This document shows, piece by piece, positions 29,026 through 38,147 of a stretch of DNA of 64,000 nucleotides. The translations under genes were made by a program, and so were the position numbers. Position 1 is the stretch's first letter. Every line of letters starts with the position of its first letter. The notes beneath the pieces are model-generated. The model searched no databases, had not been told where the DNA came from, and saw only the letters and a list, made by a program, of their open reading frames with translations. The DNA is from Methylococcales bacterium (GTDB lineage: Bacteria; Pseudomonadota; Gammaproteobacteria; Methylococcales; Methylomonadaceae), in assembly GCA_026399095.1 (NCBI GenBank), contig JAPLRP010000019.1:62001-126000 (forward strand), in the 5' to 3' direction.

Positions 29026-30156
29026 TTATTTGACTATGTTCTGTATTGTGGTGATGACATTGTTTTGGTAATCTTCCAAACCGGGCCATAAAGGCAAACG
29101 CACTAAGCATTCCGAAGTCCTGTTAGTGTTAGACATATCACCGACAGTTCGTCCGACCTTCATTCCATAGGGTGACGAGTGTAGCGGAACATAATGGAAA
29201 ACACTGTTTATCTTTTTTTCTTTCAAATTATCGATGAACGCCGATCGCTCATCAAGACTGTTTAGCAAAAGATAATACATATGAGCATTGTGTAAGCAAT
29301 AATCAGTAATCAGGGGGCGACGAAGCAAGTCATGTACTTCTAAATCTTCAAAAGCTTCATGATAGGCATTCCAGATTGCAAGCCGGCGCTTCGTGATAGT
29401 TTCAGCCTCCTCCATTTGTGCCCACAAGAAGGCAGCGACGATTTCGCCTGGCAAGTACGATGAGCCCATATCAATCCAAGTATATTTATCAACTTGGCCG
29501 CGAAAGAATTGACTTCGATTCGTACCCTTTTCGCGGATTATCTCGGCACGCTCGGCAAAGCGTTCATCATTGATCAGCAAAGCACCGCCTTCGCCAGAAA
29601 TGATGTTTTTAGTTTCATGAAACGAATAAGCACCTAAGTGGCCAATTGAGCCTAATGGTCGTCCTTTGTAGGTAGACATAATACCTTGCGCAGCATCCTC
29701 AATGACTAACAGGTCATGACGGAGCGCGATATCCATGATGGTATCCATCTCACAAGCCACACCGGCATAATGCACGGGTACAATCGCTTTGGTGTGAGAA
29801 GTGATGGCTGCTTCAATCAGCGTTTCATCAATATTTAAAGTATCGGGACGAATATCTACAAAAACTGGGATACCACCACGTAATACAAAGGCATTAGCTG
29901 TCGAGACAAAGGTATAAGACGGCATGATCACTTCGTCGCCGGGTTGAATGTCAGCAAGAATAGCTGCCATTTCAAGTGCCGCTGTGCAGGAATGGGTCAG
30001 TAATGCTTTTTTGGAGCTCGTTTTATTTTCTAACCACTCATGACATTTTTTTGTAAATGGACCGTCTCCAGCCAGCTTACTGTTGAAATGTGCCTCGGCA
30101 ATATAAAACAACTCCTTACCGGTCATGTAGGGTTTGTTAAAAGAGATTGTTTTCAT
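29026..30156 (-). CDS. wecE: dTDP-4-amino-4,6-dideoxygalactose transaminase, WecE/RffA type
   Basis: A 376-residue sugar aminotransferase of the DegT family. The N-terminal ISFNKPYMTGKELFYIAEA and the PLP lysine Lys183 in SFHETKNIISGEGGALL are characteristic of WecE, which makes dTDP-4-amino-4,6-dideoxygalactose from dTDP-4-keto-6-deoxyglucose. It therefore competes for the same precursor as the FdtA branch. It is isolated by about 100 bases on each side. The usual partner, the WecD N-acetyltransferase (GNAT type), is not next to it; a hexapeptide acyltransferase is. Confidence 0.9.
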   Translation of the reverse strand: MKTISFNKPYMTGKELFYIAEAHFNSKLAGDGPFTKKCHEWLENKTSSKKALLTHSCTAALEMAAILADIQPGDEVIMPSYTFVSTANAFVLRGGIPVFVDIRPDTLNIDETLIEAAITSHTKAIVPVHYAGVACEMDTIMDIALRHDLLVIEDAAQGIMSTYKGRPLGSIGHLGAYSFHETKNIISGEGGALLINDERFAERAEIIREKGTNRSQFFRGQVDKYTWIDMGSSYLPGEIVAAFLWAQMEEAETITKRRLAIWNAYHEAFEDLEVHDLLRRPLITDYCLHNAHMYYLLLNSLDERSAFIDNLKEKKINSVFHYVPLHSSPYGMKVGRTVGDMSNTNRTSECLVRLPLWPGLEDYQNNVITTIQNIVK

Positions 30157-30259
30157 GATTTTCTTGTTACCATTAATATGAAGCCCCCAAGTGGGAAATT
30201 TAAACCGTTGGTTATCAAATATAAATCCAAGTCCATAATCCTTTCATAGCATTATTTTA

Positions 30260-30790
30260 CTATTGGTAAATTTCACGCGTTTTAATGACTTTCGCTGGAT
30301 TTCCAGCTGCAATGCTGTAAGGAGGTATATTTTTAGTGACTACAGATCCAGCACCAATCACTGCACCTTCCCCAATAATGACTCCTTGAAGGATTGTAGA
30401 ATTGCCGCCGATCCAGACTAAATCATGAATCACAATTGGCTTCGCTGTATCTACTAAATCGACTGTATTGTAATCGTGTCCAGCTGCAAATAGCTTTACA
30501 TGAGGTCCAAATGCAACATTATTTCCAATTAATATTGTCCCTTCCTTCGCTTGGTGTGAGGCATAAAATTCACAGCCACGATTAATTGCTACATTATTTC
30601 CAATTTCAATTTTACTGGGATATCGAAAATAAGTTCCATAATCAATTAACACAGCTTTCCCGAGTTTACCTAATAACAATCGGAATATGAGAATACGTAT
30701 TGGATAAGGAAGAAAATCTAGGATCGAAAAGACCAAGTTTAAAATAAAACTATAGGTTGTGTACAAATGCAATAGAGTGCGACGTTTCAT
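30260..30790 (-). CDS. Hexapeptide-repeat acyltransferase, WcaF-like
   Basis: A 176-residue acyltransferase with a hydrophobic N-terminal segment (about 10-40, including [20 protein letters not shown]) followed by left-handed beta-helix repeats: [33 protein letters not shown] and [18 protein letters not shown], ending [10 protein letters not shown]. This is typical of sugar O-acetyltransferases in capsule and O-antigen clusters. Lying just upstream of wecE, it may acetylate the 4-amino sugar or an O-unit hydroxyl. There is a 255-base gene-free stretch before it in which I see nothing clear. Confidence 0.82.
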   Translation of the reverse strand: MKRRTLLHLYTTYSFILNLVFSILDFLPYPIRILIFRLLLGKLGKAVLIDYGTYFRYPSKIEIGNNVAINRGCEFYASHQAKEGTILIGNNVAFGPHVKLFAAGHDYNTVDLVDTAKPIVIHDLVWIGGNSTILQGVIIGEGAVIGAGSVVTKNIPPYSIAAGNPAKVIKTREIYQ

Positions 30791-31045
30791 TATTCCAGAT
30801 CCAATTCTTAGTCTTTATTCAGTATCAATGAGTCATTTAACGAATATGTTTTTAAAGTCCAACGTATTGGGTAATTGTGTGAACGAAACCAGATCTTAGT
30901 CTATTTAAGTAGAGTTGGCTCCGAAAAAATGCCATTTAAATTCTCCCCAATTATGAGCCAAAATTTACTCCCCTTGAAATTATCCTATATTCTAGGTAAG
31001 TTGTTATTAGGTTGGAATTTATATCACTATAGCTTGGATAAATAA

Positions 31046-31465
31046 TCATTTTGATGATGCGGCTATTTTAGACTGAGGAAATACAAAATATCGGAACAAT
31101 AAAAATAACACCCCGGAAACAACTACAATTGCTGCGGCTTGTACTGCTTGATGAGGGAATTTGAGCTTCTCCCAAAGAAAATATAGCATAAGAAAGTCCA
31201 CGCCAAAGCCTATCATATGGGCTACAGTATAGCGTAGTAGAGCTAGTGTATGTTTTCCTTGATAAGAGAACGCGTATTTTGAATGTCCAAAATATGCAGT
31301 AATTGCTCCTACAGGGTAAAGAAGAGAGATGGCGAATATGGGCTCAAGCCAAAAAAAAGTGACAAGCAAATAAATGCCATAGCCCAGCAAATTGTTGAGT
31401 ACACCCACAACAGCGTAGCGAAATAACTGTATAACCGACTTTCTGTTTATTATCTTCAAAAGCAA
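31046..31465 (-). CDS. GtrA-family membrane protein
   Basis: A 139-residue protein with four membrane helices and the GtrA pattern FRYAVVGVLNNLLGYGIY, GHSKYAFSY and a final FRYFVFP. GtrA proteins are thought to flip polyprenyl-phosphate-linked sugars made by GtrB-type transferases. A GtrB-like enzyme is encoded four genes upstream on the same strand. The start is TTG at 31465, one base after the previous stop, implying coupled translation. It ends a six-gene overlapping cassette. Confidence 0.85.
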   Translation of the reverse strand: MLLKIINRKSVIQLFRYAVVGVLNNLLGYGIYLLVTFFWLEPIFAISLLYPVGAITAYFGHSKYAFSYQGKHTLALLRYTVAHMIGFGVDFLMLYFLWEKLKFPHQAVQAAAIVVVSGVLFLLFRYFVFPQSKIAASSK

Positions 31466-31466
31466 A

Positions 31467-32381
31467 TCAATTATGCTCTAGAATTGCCAAACCAAAGCCG
31501 GTTCTGCCGTAATCGTTGCCGTTGTACAACATGTAACGATGGTCTTTATGATCAAATACGAAGGGGTATTCGATCATTTCTGAATCCCATCCATCTGCTG
31601 AGGCCGTTATCCCGACTTGAGCGTCAAGGCGCTCCCATTTTTTTCCGTCACAGGATTCTGCGTAGCCAATTTTGTAGGCATTGCCCCGATAGGAGTACCA
31701 CATTTTCCACTGGCCTTCATCATGAATCACAGATGGTCGAGAGATTGCATACTCACTTTCATTTGCATAATCAATAGCAACGACTCCGTTCCTTTGCCAA
31801 TTTATCCCATCATCAGATTCTGCGTATTTGATATGATATTTGTGCTTGGGTAGCTTATTTTGCATCATCCACTCTGTGCAAGATAGGTACCACATTTTCC
31901 ATTTTCCGTATTCAACAATGACACATGGCGTGGCGGTAAAGTGCGGTTCAAACATTGATCTGTCGAGAATAGGGCCGGGTGAATAGCGATGAAACTTTAA
32001 ATTTTCATCGCTCACTGCAAGCCCAATTGAATTTCTAAATGGCACAGTAACACCTAGGTTCCATCCTTGATAGTACAAATAACGGGTTCCTTTTTCTTTG
32101 GTTAGCCAACAGCCCATAGCGCCACTATCATCAAAGCCGCCAAGCATGCCTGGAGCCAGAACAGGGCTATTGGCTATATTTACTATTTTATGTGGATTAA
32201 GAATATCAATATCTATAAATGCAGTATGTGCTTTATTCATAGTATCTCTAGTGGTGAAATATACCCTGTATATATCGCCTTCTAATCTGTCAGCAAAAGG
32301 AACGGCCGCATGTGTTTGCATCCATGTTGTTTCGCCTGATGGACAAAAAACCAGTCCAAGTTTTTTCCATTTATGACTCAT
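31467..32381 (-). CDS. Glycosidase-like five-bladed beta-propeller protein (GH43/GH32/GH130 clan-like)
   Basis: A 304-residue cytoplasmic-looking protein without a signal peptide. Repeated blade signatures are visible: YRVYFTTRD, TRYLYYQGWN, WKMWYLSCTEW, IKYAESDDGINW, WKMWYSYRGN and IGYAESCDGKKWERLD. Such W-x-M-W-Y/S-x-D-G-x-x-W patterns mark the GH43/GH130 propeller. It lies inside a nucleotide-sugar and transferase cassette, overlapping the acyltransferase gene by four bases. A biosynthetic or quality-control role is more likely than degradation, but this is inference; the catalytic residues cannot be assigned by eye. Confidence 0.72.
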   Translation of the reverse strand: MSHKWKKLGLVFCPSGETTWMQTHAAVPFADRLEGDIYRVYFTTRDTMNKAHTAFIDIDILNPHKIVNIANSPVLAPGMLGGFDDSGAMGCWLTKEKGTRYLYYQGWNLGVTVPFRNSIGLAVSDENLKFHRYSPGPILDRSMFEPHFTATPCVIVEYGKWKMWYLSCTEWMMQNKLPKHKYHIKYAESDDGINWQRNGVVAIDYANESEYAISRPSVIHDEGQWKMWYSYRGNAYKIGYAESCDGKKWERLDAQVGITASADGWDSEMIEYPFVFDHKDHRYMLYNGNDYGRTGFGLAILEHN

Positions 32382-33043
32382 ATTCCTCTTAATCTTGTAC
32401 TAGGTACTTTTGATCGTTCCGTAGCAGCGCCAATATATACACCGTTTGGCTCCGCATCAGCCAGTAGCAATGCACCAGCACCAATCACGCATTTTTCGCC
32501 AATCTTGATATGGTCGCGCAACGTTGCATTAACGCCGATAAAGCACTGCTCTCCGATTTCAACACCTCCTGAAACCACTACATGCGAAGCAATGAAGCAG
32601 TGATCTTTGATGATTGAATGGTGGCCAATGTGATTTCCGCTCCAAAGTGTAACGTTATTGCCGATAGTCACGAAGGGCTGAATAGTATTGTCTTCAAAAA
32701 TAAAGCAGTTTTCACCGATACGGCCCTCGTTTAGCACAGTGGCGTGGGAGCTAATAAAACTGGCTATTTGGTAGCCTAATGCTTTGGCTGCAAGGTATTT
32801 TTCTTTCCGAACGGCATTGAGCTTTGAGTAGCTTAATGCAACAAAAATATCGAATTGTTCTGGTGCGTAATGCCTCTTAATTTCTTCAAAGGCTATAACC
32901 GGAAGGTCGCAGAAAGTTTTTTCCGTTAAATATTCTGCGTTAACAGTAAAGGCGACTACGTCATATGTAGAGTCGGTGCTAAAATAAAAATGTGCAATCT
33001 GAGCAATGTCACCGGTGCCAAAGATAACTAAAGATTTATTCAT
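32378..33043 (-). CDS. Sugar O-/N-acyltransferase, NeuD/PglD family
   Basis: A 221-residue acyltransferase with two parts. The N-terminal 80 residues form a Rossmann-like sugar-binding domain (LVIFGTGDIAQIAHFYF). The C-terminal beta-helix has hexapeptide repeats and the catalytic-type histidine in GNHIGHHSIIKDHCFIASH. NeuD and PglD use acetyl-CoA to acylate sialic-acid-type or UDP-4-amino sugars. It overlaps the methyltransferase and propeller genes by four bases each. The substrate is probably the sugar handled by this cassette. Confidence 0.85.
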   Translation of the reverse strand: MNKSLVIFGTGDIAQIAHFYFSTDSTYDVVAFTVNAEYLTEKTFCDLPVIAFEEIKRHYAPEQFDIFVALSYSKLNAVRKEKYLAAKALGYQIASFISSHATVLNEGRIGENCFIFEDNTIQPFVTIGNNVTLWSGNHIGHHSIIKDHCFIASHVVVSGGVEIGEQCFIGVNATLRDHIKIGEKCVIGAGALLLADAEPNGVYIGAATERSKVPSTRLRGI

Positions 33044-33675
33044 GGTTGCTTATTTACCAAGATCGTGAATTCATATAACCCGTAGTCGTGCAGTAGGGCT
33101 ACTTTTTTTGAATAGCGTTTTTTACAGAGATCAAAGAGAACGCAAGGGTCTGAGTAATACAGGTAGTCGCGCATCTTGTCAGCATCTGAATAGGATGTCA
33201 GGCAATTGAACGCAAAACCTAGTCGGCTGGTTTTGTTAAGTATATCCAACGTAGTTTTGAGATAAGCTTGCCATTCGTTATCTGATCTACCCAGGCGAAC
33301 ATTAAAGATGCCACTTGCAACACCATAATCTGCAATTTGATCCGGCTCGCTGGAAAGAACAAAACGCGCTTGGGTTTTGTTTTGATAGCGTTGCTCTGCA
33401 GCTTGGATCATGTTTTCGGATACATCAATACCAGAATATAAAAAAGAATTATATTGGTCAGAAAGGAAGTCATTAAGTGCGCCATAACCACATCCCAGAT
33501 CATTGATTGAAAAGTGATTTGAGGTATCGATAATTTTACATAGTTGTTCGAAACGCAATGTTTGACTTTCTTCTCCATTCCAATCAACACCCCGAGCTGT
33601 TTCTCCGTGCTCTGACAGTTTGTTTGTGTAGTAGGTGGCAACCTCAGTCAGCAGATCAGTTTTATTGTTTTGCAT
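33040..33675 (-). CDS. Class I SAM-dependent methyltransferase
   Basis: A 211-residue methyltransferase. Motif I is INDLGCGYGALNDFLSDQY near residue 65, followed by SGIDVSENMI and AEQRYQ. ATG 33675 lies 14 bases inside the end of the GtrB-like gene; an upstream reading frame extension was rejected because it lies wholly in that gene. The C-terminal DLCKKRYSKKVALLHDYGLYEFTILV fits small-molecule methyltransferases in O-antigen loci. It overlaps the NeuD-like gene by four bases. It may methylate a sugar or an N-acyl substituent; unproven. Confidence 0.83.
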   Translation of the reverse strand: MQNNKTDLLTEVATYYTNKLSEHGETARGVDWNGEESQTLRFEQLCKIIDTSNHFSINDLGCGYGALNDFLSDQYNSFLYSGIDVSENMIQAAEQRYQNKTQARFVLSSEPDQIADYGVASGIFNVRLGRSDNEWQAYLKTTLDILNKTSRLGFAFNCLTSYSDADKMRDYLYYSDPCVLFDLCKKRYSKKVALLHDYGLYEFTILVNKQP

Positions 33676-34585
33676 AAATTTGCCTAACGATGGTGTAGGG
33701 ACGTTGCTTGGTTTCAGAAAATATTTTCGAGAGGTAAATGCCAACCACGCCTATAAAAGAAATCACCATGCCACCTAACAACCATATCGATGCCATTACT
33801 GATGTCCAGCCGCTTAATGGTTGTGTGAGAAACATCCAGTGAGTGGTCAGGTAAATGATATAGAAAATCGCAAGCAGTGAAATCGATAGGCCTATATAAA
33901 AGATACCCACCAATGGAGCATTACTAAAAGAAGTCACTGAGTTGACTAGTAAAGACATTTTTTTTTGGAAAGTATAGGTAGTTTCGCTAACACTGTGTTT
34001 TTTTATAATTTGCGGACGCTGATCAAAACCAGTGATGTGCCATAAGCCCGCCATGAAGACTTCTCTTTCCTCATGGCGCAATAAAGCCTCAACATAACGG
34101 TGGGTCATTAGTCTTGCAGTAACAATATTCTTGGGTAACGCCAACCCAGTGATTGCTTTAAAAAAGCTATAAAACCACTGGCCACTCCAGCGTTCAAACC
34201 AGCCACCCTTTCGCTGTTCTTGAACCCCATAGACCACTTCGCAATTTTCATGTTGCATCTGTTCAGAGAAAGTAATCAGGCACTCGGGCTCTTCTTCTAA
34301 ATCACTATCAAGCAAAAACACCCGCTCTCCCTTTGCATGAGCCAATCCAGTCATCATTGCCTTGTGATGGCCGAAATTTCGGGAAAGATCAATTACGATA
34401 ATATGAGGGTCATTTTCAGTGAGTTGTACGGCAATGTCGAGGCTGTTATCAGGCGATCCATCATTAACCAAAACGATTTCGTAATCTTCACCCACCAATT
34501 GCTTGGCAGCTGTGCTTGCTCGTTGATGAAATTCAGCGATGTACGGTGCTGATTGGTAGAGTGTTGCAACAATGGAAAGCTTCAT
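33662..34585 (-). CDS. Polyprenyl-phosphate glycosyltransferase, GtrB/ArnC family
   Basis: A 307-residue GT2 enzyme with a GT-A domain ([40 protein letters not shown] with the DxD motif) and two C-terminal membrane helices (about 235-255 and 270-290), ending [17 protein letters not shown]. This layout is typical of GtrB and ArnC, which make undecaprenyl-phosphate sugars. With GtrA at the end of the cassette it suggests a lipid-phosphate-sugar route for side-branch addition. The stop of WbqC overlaps its start by four bases. Confidence 0.88.
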   Translation of the reverse strand: MKLSIVATLYQSAPYIAEFHQRASTAAKQLVGEDYEIVLVNDGSPDNSLDIAVQLTENDPHIIVIDLSRNFGHHKAMMTGLAHAKGERVFLLDSDLEEEPECLITFSEQMQHENCEVVYGVQEQRKGGWFERWSGQWFYSFFKAITGLALPKNIVTARLMTHRYVEALLRHEEREVFMAGLWHITGFDQRPQIIKKHSVSETTYTFQKKMSLLVNSVTSFSNAPLVGIFYIGLSISLLAIFYIIYLTTHWMFLTQPLSGWTSVMASIWLLGGMVISFIGVVGIYLSKIFSETKQRPYTIVRQIYAKQ

Positions 34586-35277
34586 GGACTGACGTATCTC
34601 ATGTAGTGATGTGCATTTTTACCACAGTTAAACAATAAATCAAGAATAGTCACGCCATGAGTAAAATCGCCCCAGAGTTGCGGATAGTCTGAGTAGCCAG
34701 TGTAATCAAACCAAGTTAGCTTGATGCCCATGTCTGTAAAGATAGCTTCTTCAACATAATCCTTGGCAGCAGGGCCTGAGATGTATTCAGTACCACCAGC
34801 CTGAACACAAAGATCAGCCAAGCGCTCGGTTTTTCCATCAAGTAATTTATAGTCCCATGAATTACTGATTATTGTATTGATACCCAAGTAATGGCATACG
34901 GCTTCGATAAAGCGGCGATTTAATTGGGATAGTTGGGTGTAAGCGTCAGCGGTATAGAGAGGCTCAAGCCATGCCGCGATTTCATTAAAGTGTGGTGTGC
35001 GGCGATAGTTTTGCACCAACGCTTTCCAATGAACGGCCCTCCAGTCTGAACCATCAATTTCGGTATCACGGATTTTTTGATGATACTTACCCTTGACTTG
35101 CACAGGAACAGTTAACCACTGTATACCCTGTGGCGTCTTGATTTGATTACGGTTGCGCCAATCTCGGCGGGTATATTGCATGTCATCATAGAGGATAAAC
35201 TCATCAACAGCCGCGATCATGTCGAAATAGCCTTTCCAGGGGATATAGTTAGATTGAAGAATGGCGATTTTTTTCAT
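34582..35277 (-). CDS. WbqC-family protein
   Basis: A 231-residue member of the WbqC family, widely found in polysaccharide loci. The family signature at the N-terminus is [18 protein letters not shown], then [18 protein letters not shown], and later [11 protein letters not shown] near residue 160. The biochemical function of the family is not settled; a role in attaching a substituent to a sugar has been suggested by context. It is the first gene of a cassette of six overlapping genes. The preceding 684 bases carry no gene. Confidence 0.85.
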   Translation of the reverse strand: MKKIAILQSNYIPWKGYFDMIAAVDEFILYDDMQYTRRDWRNRNQIKTPQGIQWLTVPVQVKGKYHQKIRDTEIDGSDWRAVHWKALVQNYRRTPHFNEIAAWLEPLYTADAYTQLSQLNRRFIEAVCHYLGINTIISNSWDYKLLDGKTERLADLCVQAGGTEYISGPAAKDYVEEAIFTDMGIKLTWFDYTGYSDYPQLWGDFTHGVTILDLLFNCGKNAHHYMRYVSP

Positions 35278-35961
35278 ATGCCCATTATATCTCGTAGATA
35301 ATAAACAATCAGATTTTATCTAAGCACCATGTTAATAAATTGAAGAGCTATTATCTCTAACCTTGATGGCACATGACACAGCTAGTAATTTACCCTACCT
35401 GATGATCCGTAAATTAAGGGATTCAGGTAAATAAGTAAACACATCCAATGGATTGTTAATGCCACTATAATTGATGCGAGACACTCTATCTGGTTACCGC
35501 GACCCATTATAAATAACGCCAGACATTTTGCCTCGTTACAGCGTGCCACCATAAATGTCGCCCAACATTTTGCTTCGTTAGCGCATTCCACAACGTGGTA
35601 CAGCAATCCCATATTATAAAATGGTCTTACCAAATAAGTGGTAGCACTTACCTTATAGTGAGTCTTTATATTACCCTAATGAATAACTCTATCCATTAGG
35701 TGGACATTAAATGACACCATGTGTTTAACGAAGACCATGTTGTAATAATCTAAGCACATTCTGTGGGTTGAATAAATTAACAACGTTGCCGAACTCTCAA
35801 CATCATATTAATCAAGTTTGTTGAGCAGAATAAAGCCTAAATTAGGTAGCTTATCTTTTGGATCTTGTTATTGGGCAGGGTAATGAAAGGTTTAAAGATT
35901 TTGCTGCAAAAACTCGACTTGCTAGCCAAACAAATACAATTGATATAATCACCTGCGTACA
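35278..35961. other. Gene-free stretch of 684 bases within the polysaccharide locus
   Basis: No convincing gene is seen. It holds a 42-base tandem repeat (35459-35584) and a CCTAATG/CATTAGG hairpin at 35675-35700. An 83-codon open frame on the minus strand (35382-35633) translates the repeats and is probably not a gene. A promoter for the WbqC cassette should lie at its left end, but I could not pick one with confidence. Confidence 0.6.
35459..35584. repeat. Three tandem copies of a 42-base repeat
   Basis: Copies at 35459-35500, 35501-35542 and 35543-35584 align end to end with no gaps. The second and third share GACATTTTGC/AACATTTTGC and TCGTTA cores; the first is more diverged. The period is exactly 14 codons, and the minus frame reads NEAKC...  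and NQIEC... 14-residue repeats. Confidence 0.75.
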
Positions 35962-38019
35962 TCAGTTAAGAATATTATTAATTAATAAATCTCTTGCCAG
36001 ATAATCTGAAGCGATAGGCGTCAAATGTCCATGATCAAAGCTGGTTATTCCTGTTTTTTTATCATCACCTATTCTTGTTAAACAACCTGAGTCATTACAT
36101 AAAGCACTTATTACATCCACAAAAACCAAATGCTTTGCTTTAAGGAATTGTGTTTTCAGCGAAGCATTTGCATTTATTGTTTTTTCGTCAATATTTACAA
36201 AGGTTCTTTCTGGTGTATTACTCCATAAATTGCGCATTATTATTTTAGGTAAATCACTTTTCCAATGAGGAGCTGGCCCAGTAAATATTACTTTGTGGAC
36301 GCCGCTTACCAATAAAAGGTCGCCTATTTCATTTAATTCGTTAAATTGATGTCCATCGGCTTGTGCCATAATGACTACACTGGGTTTTATTTCTTGTATT
36401 GTTTTTAATGCAAACTGATTCGATCTTTGGCAATAATCATTGCTGGCATCTTTTTGAAACTTAGTGCTTGGAGGGCAGCCGGAACTGGCTACTATTAGGA
36501 TTTGCCAGTCATCCGGGATGTTGTTGTTTAAGCCAAAATAAAGCTGTTGTGCATGTGAATCGCCCCATATAAACAAAATATTTTTCTTTTTGGGATCCGG
36601 ATTTGGCGTATAACACGTTTTATCGATATGTAATTTAGGTGTTTTTGTTACGTTACTAATACGATGCTTTTCATAATCATAAAAATCACAATCGTTACGG
36701 TACTTGGCGGCCATGCCTGTTGCTTCGAAATAATTTTGTTTAGGCAGGCTGTTTTCAAAATAATTTGCAAAATCATTTTTTTCTTTACTTCGAAAACCAT
36801 AACCTTGAAAGCCATCATTTTTGTATAAAACATAGCCACCAGAACCCACTAATAGCATTAAAGTGATTAATATATAAACGGTGCTATTACTTTTAGCTTT
36901 TAGTCGAATGGGCTTTTCAATCAACTGATAGGTCAACCAAGCAAGTATAATTGACACTAAAAGTGCAATACTGCGCATTTTTAGAGACGCTTCACCTTCC
37001 AAAATACAAGCAAACGACAATAAAGGCCAATGCCATAAATACAGGGGGAAACTGATCAAGCCAAACCATACCAATAGTCGGTTTGATAAAACGATACGGT
37101 TGAACCCTGCTTGTGTACCAGCTGAAATTATCAGCGCTGCGCCGAGTGTTGGTAATAAAGCCCAAGTGCCAGGGAAATGTCGATCCTTGTTAAGGATTAA
37201 AAGTCCGTAGCCTATTAAAGCAGCACCCAGAAGCGACTGGGCATTACGTAATGTGCGGAGGTTTTCTTTAGGGAGGCCCGTCCATATGACAGCAACTAAC
37301 CACCCATCAAGTTTTTGTTTTTGTGTCGCGAATAGATTTGGCTTATACAAAGTAACATAGGCCAATATTGAACCTATTAATAACTCCCAAAAACGTGTTT
37401 GTGGTGAATAAAAAGTGGCTATGGCATCACCCCGTATTCCTTTAACATTCAAAATAAAGGAGAAAATGGCGATGACTATCGAAATAGTTAATAAATTGAA
37501 CTTCTTTTTCCAGGCAGCCCATAATAGCAACGGCCAAACAATATAAAACTGTTCTTCAATCCCAAGCGTCCATAGGTGCAATAATGGTTTGGTATCGGCA
37601 GTATTGTCAAAGTAGCCGCTTTCATTCCAAAACATGAAATTAGCAATAAATCCGGCGCCACCCGCTATGTGTTTGCCAAGTTGTTTATATTCATCTGCTA
37701 AAAGTGCAAACCAACCGAAGATAAGGCAGGCAATTAATACGAGTAGTAATGCAGGAAATATGCGCTTAATTCGACGACTGTAAAACTCAATAAAGCTAAA
37801 AGTGTGATGATCTAAATTATCAAAAATAATGGTGGAGATTAAATAACCCGAGATGACGAAGAAAATGTCGACGCCAATAAATCCACCCTTAAGGGAAAGT
37901 GGAAACGCATGAAAACAAATAACAGAAATAACCGCTATTGCGCGTAAGCCATCAATGTCAGCACGATATTTAGGATGAGATAAATGTTCGGGCTTTTGTA
38001 TTGCTTTAAGAGATGGCAT
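35962..38019 (-). CDS. Acyltransferase-3 / SGNH fusion, OafA-like O-acetyltransferase
   Basis: A 685-residue membrane O-acyltransferase. The N-terminal half is the AT3 domain with about ten helices: YRADIDGLRAIAVISVICFHAFP, then GFIGVDIFFVISGYLI and a LWTLGIEEQFYIVWPLLL segment. The C-terminal periplasmic half (from about residue 420) is an SGNH domain with WGDSHAQQLYFGLN and DHGHLTP near the end. Such fusions acetylate O-antigen or other envelope sugars. It is separate from its neighbours by over 100 bases on the upstream side. The acceptor is probably this locus's polysaccharide. Confidence 0.92.
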   Translation of the reverse strand: MPSLKAIQKPEHLSHPKYRADIDGLRAIAVISVICFHAFPLSLKGGFIGVDIFFVISGYLISTIIFDNLDHHTFSFIEFYSRRIKRIFPALLLVLIACLIFGWFALLADEYKQLGKHIAGGAGFIANFMFWNESGYFDNTADTKPLLHLWTLGIEEQFYIVWPLLLWAAWKKKFNLLTISIVIAIFSFILNVKGIRGDAIATFYSPQTRFWELLIGSILAYVTLYKPNLFATQKQKLDGWLVAVIWTGLPKENLRTLRNAQSLLGAALIGYGLLILNKDRHFPGTWALLPTLGAALIISAGTQAGFNRIVLSNRLLVWFGLISFPLYLWHWPLLSFACILEGEASLKMRSIALLVSIILAWLTYQLIEKPIRLKAKSNSTVYILITLMLLVGSGGYVLYKNDGFQGYGFRSKEKNDFANYFENSLPKQNYFEATGMAAKYRNDCDFYDYEKHRISNVTKTPKLHIDKTCYTPNPDPKKKNILFIWGDSHAQQLYFGLNNNIPDDWQILIVASSGCPPSTKFQKDASNDYCQRSNQFALKTIQEIKPSVVIMAQADGHQFNELNEIGDLLLVSGVHKVIFTGPAPHWKSDLPKIIMRNLWSNTPERTFVNIDEKTINANASLKTQFLKAKHLVFVDVISALCNDSGCLTRIGDDKKTGITSFDHGHLTPIASDYLARDLLINNILN

Positions 38020-38147
38020 TTTTTAAGGAGGGTATAAAATAGTAAAGTTAATATTTTATACTAAATGTATTGTTTCTTATAAAGCGTTGGCCGGTTATAG
38101 GTGCCAGCCACGCAATAAAAAATTAAACTTGAGCGCGCGTTAAATGG

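Noticed and set aside
35459-35584. CRISPR array
   Set aside because: The repeats are directly adjacent with no unique spacers, are only three and diverged, and no cas gene is in the window.
35382-35633. 83-codon minus-strand frame with 14-residue repeats as a protein-coding gene
   Set aside because: It simply translates the 42-base tandem repeat, has no clear ribosome-binding site and looks like no known protein; reported as a repeat instead.
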